From positions 1-7,419 of the forward strand of contig DAOUQS010000095.1 of assembly GCA_030625465.1 (NCBI GenBank): 7,419 bases of DNA, written 5' to 3'. This document shows, piece after piece, positions 4,987-7,419 of this stretch. This stretch comes from Amylibacter sp. (GTDB lineage Bacteria > Pseudomonadota > Alphaproteobacteria > Rhodobacterales > Rhodobacteraceae). The position numbers and the translations under genes are program-made. Under the pieces are notes generated by a model, which saw only the letters and a program-made list of their open reading frames with translations, did not search any database and had not been told where the DNA came from. The first letter of the stretch is position 1; the number at the start of each line of letters is the position of its first letter.

Positions 4987-7089
4987 ATGAACAAACATAC
5001 TAAAATCATCACAGCCGCTTTGATGAGCACATTTCTTTCCACGGCAGCCTTTGCCGCAGGTACTGGCGATGTTGTCACCGACGATGGCGCCTTAAAGGGC
5101 ATACATTTTGACAAAAAAGGCAATACGCCTTCAACATTTACAGCCGAAATCATCAAAAAGCTGCGCGCTGAAATGAATTTTGAAGATGCGCGCGATTTTG
5201 AAGAAGCGCGCAAGGGATTTATCGCCGAACCGGATTACAGGCAAATCATGGCTGAATCCGGGAATGTCGCCTGGGACATCGGCAGTTACGACTGGTTGCT
5301 GGCCGGACAGGATTTTGACAGTATTCACCCGTCTCTACAACGCCAGGCCGTGCTTAATATGAACTACGGCCTGTTTGAAGTGATGGAAGATAAAATCTAT
5401 CAGATACGCGGATATGATCTGGCTAATATCACATTTATCAAATCCGACACGGGCTGGATTATTTTTGATCCATTGACTGCCAAAGAAACCGCTGCTGCGG
5501 CGTTGAAACTGATCAACGAAAAGCTGGGTGAACGCCCGGTTGTTGCAGTTGTCTATTCGCATTCGCACGCAGACCATTTTGGTGGTGTGCGCGGTGTTGT
5601 GGATGAGGCGGATGTGGCCTCTGGTAAAGTTAAAATCATTGCACCTATCGGCTTTATGGAAAACGCCATTGCTGAAAATGTTTACGCGGGCAACGCGATG
5701 AACCGCCGGATGTTCTTCCAATATGGTTCTTTGCTGCCGCGCAGCCCTTATGGCCACGTTGACCAATCTATCGGTAAAAATACCGCTGCTGGTAATCTGG
5801 GCCTGATCGAGCCAAGCATCGTGATCACAGACGACTTCACGGAAATGACCGTTGATGGCGTAAGAATGGAATTCCAGAACACCCCGGGCACCGAAGCGCC
5901 TGCGGAAATGAACACCTACTTCCCGGATTGGAAAGCTTTCTGGGCTGCGGAAAACATCACCGGAACCATTCACAACATCTACACTCTGCGCGGTGCGCTG
6001 GTGCGTGATGCGCTGGAATGGTCCAAACAAGTGAACGTCGCGCTGTATAAATACGGCCAAGAGGCTGAAGTGATGTTTGCGTCACACAGTTGGCCGCGTT
6101 GGGGTAACGACCGCATTCAAGAAGTGATGCGTGCGCAACGGGACACTTATGGTCACCTGAATAACGGTGTGCTTAATCTGGCCAATAAAGGCGTAACCAT
6201 CAACCAGATGCATAACGAGTACACAGTGCCGGCGTCCTTGCAAGAACAATGGGCGGCCCGTAGCTATCACGGTTCGGTTGAACATAACAGCCGGGCAGTG
6301 ATTAACCGGTATCTTGGCTATTGGGATGGTAACCCCACAACACTGATCCCGGCGTCACCAGAAGATTCAGCGCCGCTATATGTGGAAATGATGGGTGGAT
6401 CTGCACCGATCATTGCCAAAGGCGAAGAGCTGTACAATGCGGGTAAATACAAGCTTGCACAGGAAATCCTGAACAAGCTGGTCTATGCAGAACCGACAAA
6501 CATGGAAGCCAAGGATCTATTGGCAGATGCGTTTGAGCAGGTAGGCTATCAACAAGAAAGCCCAAGTGTACGCAACTCATTCCTGGCAGCAGCCTTTGAA
6601 TTGCGCAACGGCATTCCTGAAGGTTCTACCCCGAAAACATCCGGCCCTGATATGATCAAGGCGATGACGACCGAATTGTTCCTGAACTTTCTTGGTGTGC
6701 GCCTGAACAGCGATAAGGCCGGCGATGCAGAGTTCAAGATTAACCTGTCACACCCGGATATCGGCGAACAGTTTGTGCTTGAGCTTAGCAATGGTACCCT
6801 AACCAACATCCAGGGTTTTCAGGCTGATAATGCCGATCTAAGCATTACGGTTGATCGTAGCAGCTTTGAAAAGTTGATGATGGGTCTGGCAACAATGTCA
6901 GAACTGGTCAAAACCAACGAAGCCAAAATCGACGGCAACTTCGACACCCTTGAACAGTTGACCAGCTTCATGGATGACTTTGAAATCGGCTTTGAAATGA
7001 TGCCTGGAACCAGCGACGCAAACCGCGTGCAAGCGGCCCAAGACGATGGCCTAAGCATTGGCAACCTGGAACTGGGCTTGCCTGAATAA
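4987..7089 (+). CDS. Exported type III alkyl sulfatase, SdsA1/YjcS family (MBL-fold sulfate ester hydrolase)
   Basis: Zinc-dependent hydrolase expected to cleave primary alkyl sulfates (SDS-like esters) to alcohol and sulfate in the periplasm. The 700 residues show a Sec signal peptide with cleavage probably after AFA (23). The metallo-beta-lactamase domain carries HSHADH (H192, H194, D196, H197), TEAPAEM (E303), AEN (E322) and ASHSWPRWG (H367). These fall at a constant offset of 23 from the zinc ligands I recall for Pseudomonas SdsA1 (H169, H171, D173, H174, E280, E299, H344), so the active site appears intact. NIYTLRGALVRD (330-341) is also family-typical. The dimerisation domain follows at about 400-545 (VNR-like VINRYLGYWDGNP at 438-450), then a C-terminal SCP2-like lipid-binding domain at about 555-675. 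The start ATG has AGGGG six bases upstream. It sits downstream of the IclR gene with its own candidate promoter. Family assignment is firm; the natural substrate is inferred. Confidence 0.95.
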   Translation: MNKHTKIITAALMSTFLSTAAFAAGTGDVVTDDGALKGIHFDKKGNTPSTFTAEIIKKLRAEMNFEDARDFEEARKGFIAEPDYRQIMAESGNVAWDIGSYDWLLAGQDFDSIHPSLQRQAVLNMNYGLFEVMEDKIYQIRGYDLANITFIKSDTGWIIFDPLTAKETAAAALKLINEKLGERPVVAVVYSHSHADHFGGVRGVVDEADVASGKVKIIAPIGFMENAIAENVYAGNAMNRRMFFQYGSLLPRSPYGHVDQSIGKNTAAGNLGLIEPSIVITDDFTEMTVDGVRMEFQNTPGTEAPAEMNTYFPDWKAFWAAENITGTIHNIYTLRGALVRDALEWSKQVNVALYKYGQEAEVMFASHSWPRWGNDRIQEVMRAQRDTYGHLNNGVLNLANKGVTINQMHNEYTVPASLQEQWAARSYHGSVEHNSRAVINRYLGYWDGNPTTLIPASPEDSAPLYVEMMGGSAPIIAKGEELYNAGKYKLAQEILNKLVYAEPTNMEAKDLLADAFEQVGYQQESPSVRNSFLAAAFELRNGIPEGSTPKTSGPDMIKAMTTELFLNFLGVRLNSDKAGDAEFKINLSHPDIGEQFVLELSNGTLTNIQGFQADNADLSITVDRSSFEKLMMGLATMSELVKTNEAKIDGNFDTLEQLTSFMDDFEIGFEMMPGTSDANRVQAAQDDGLSIGNLELGLPE

Positions 7090-7125
7090 CAACAGCGTAA
7101 ACGCTACGCATACTCCCTAATCAAC

Positions 7126-7160
7126 ATTGGCAGCATCTTTCGGGGTGCTGCCAATAATTT
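7126..7160 (+). terminator. Hairpin with UUCG loop after the alkyl sulfatase, probable transcription terminator
   Basis: Perfect 10-bp inverted repeat ATTGGCAGCA (7126-7135) / TGCTGCCAAT (7146-7155), 36 bp after the sulfatase stop. The interval can add U-G, C-G and U-G pairs and leaves a UUCG tetraloop (7139-7142), giving a 13-bp stem. The downstream tract AATAATTT is only moderately T-rich, so it could also be a 3'-end stabiliser. Confidence 0.62.
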
Positions 7161-7201
7161 GTGCCCCCCCCCGCGTTCCACACGCCATATCTGTACATTC
7201 A

Positions 7202-7254
7202 CTTCAGCCCTGCAAGGGCGATAGCTGATAACGGCTATCTTGGTTTTGCTGAAG
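7202..7254. other. Intergenic segment with nested inverted repeats (possible three-way junction)
   Basis: An outer 7-bp stem CTTCAGC (7202-7208) / GCTGAAG (7248-7254) encloses two smaller hairpins: GCCCT/AGGGC around GCA (7207-7219, sharing two bases with the outer stem) and GATAGC/GCTATC around an 8-base loop (7220-7239). It lies seven bases beyond the stop codon of the minus-strand gene at the right edge, so it may be that gene's 3'-end structure. No T-tract follows on either strand. It could be a small repeat element or a structured RNA; no known family was recognised. Confidence 0.35.
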
Positions 7255-7260
7255 AACCAG

Positions 7261-7419
7261 CTATTCAGAAGTAATCTCTATCCCGACGGAAGCGATAAGT
7301 TCGTAGTATCCGAAAAGCACCAGCAAGAAGAAGGCGAACAAGATCAGCTCATGCTTGAAGTGATGGGAATGGAAATATGACCTGTCACGATGGTGAATAA
7401 CATCCATTAGTTCATCACC
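7261..7419 (-). CDS. Small His-rich single-span membrane protein, C-terminal part or complete, cut by the window edge
   Basis: An open frame on the minus strand enters from the right edge and gives 52 residues to a TAG stop. A basic, His-rich juxtamembrane stretch, VIHHRDRSYFHSHHFKHE, precedes one strongly hydrophobic segment, LILFAFFLLVLFGYYELI, and a short acidic tail ending EITSE. The residue pattern (charged flank, aromatic-lined membrane helix) looks like real protein and not a shadow frame, and nothing codes on the opposite strand. An internal ATG at 7407 preceded by GGTGA at seven bases could start a complete 48-residue protein. Otherwise this is the C-terminus of a longer protein beginning outside the window. 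It converges on the alkyl sulfatase with 171 bp between the stops. No family was recognised. Confidence 0.55.
   Translation of the reverse strand, partial: GDELMDVIHHRDRSYFHSHHFKHELILFAFFLLVLFGYYELIASVGIEITSE

Noticed and set aside
5335..6060. 241-codon open frame on the minus strand inside the alkyl sulfatase gene
   Set aside because: It is wholly antisense to strongly conserved catalytic sequence (HSHADH, TEAPAEM), has no domain-like pattern, and is best explained as a shadow of the sulfatase codons.
7202..7254. tRNA-like cloverleaf
   Set aside because: It is too short, has only two inner hairpins, and lacks the T-loop TTC-x-A and acceptor features of a tRNA.
1..7419. Mobile element, prophage or CRISPR array
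   Set aside because: No transposase or integrase frames, terminal inverted repeats or regularly spaced repeats were seen; the only direct repeats are the two copies at 4838-4875.

Overview
The window looks like a chromosomal metabolic locus of a Gram-negative bacterium. It is most likely an alphaproteobacterium, perhaps a marine Rhodobacterales/roseobacter-type organism. The evidence is the TRAP transporter genes with Shine-Dalgarno-led starts, the roseobacter-like style of the GMC dehydrogenase and TRAP binding protein, and a base composition that looks moderate. The taxonomic call is inference from protein style, not from a search. No rRNA, tRNA, insertion sequence, phage gene or CRISPR array was seen.

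Layout: the left 4 kb is a minus-strand gene series, read right to left. It holds a GMC-family FAD alcohol dehydrogenase (2354-3961), a TerC-family membrane protein joined to it by an ATGA overlap (1701-2357), a TRAP solute-binding protein (472-1584), and the start of the TRAP small permease, cut by the left edge (1-371). Stem-loops lie in both longer gaps (1626-1650 and 385-406). A divergent control region (3962-4057) with an imperfect palindrome separates this series from a plus-strand IclR-family regulator (4058-4819). After a 167-bp gap carrying two near-identical 18-bp direct repeats and a candidate promoter comes a 700-residue exported type III (metallo-beta-lactamase-fold) alkyl sulfatase of the SdsA1/YjcS family (4987-7089). 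A hairpin with a UUCG loop follows its stop. At the right edge is the C-terminal part, or perhaps all, of a small His-rich membrane protein on the minus strand (7261-7419), with a structured intergenic segment beside it.

How the genes may work together (inference): the periplasmic sulfatase would hydrolyse an aliphatic sulfate ester to an alcohol plus sulfate. The cytoplasmic or inner-membrane-face GMC dehydrogenase would oxidise the alcohol to an aldehyde. The TRAP system would import the organic anion or a breakdown product, and the IclR protein would control both arms from the middle. TerC is the odd member: family members have been linked to manganese export and to metal loading of exported enzymes, and the sulfatase here is an exported metalloenzyme. 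The individual families are known. The combination, the tandem operator-like repeats and the GMC-TerC coupling are the parts worth testing.
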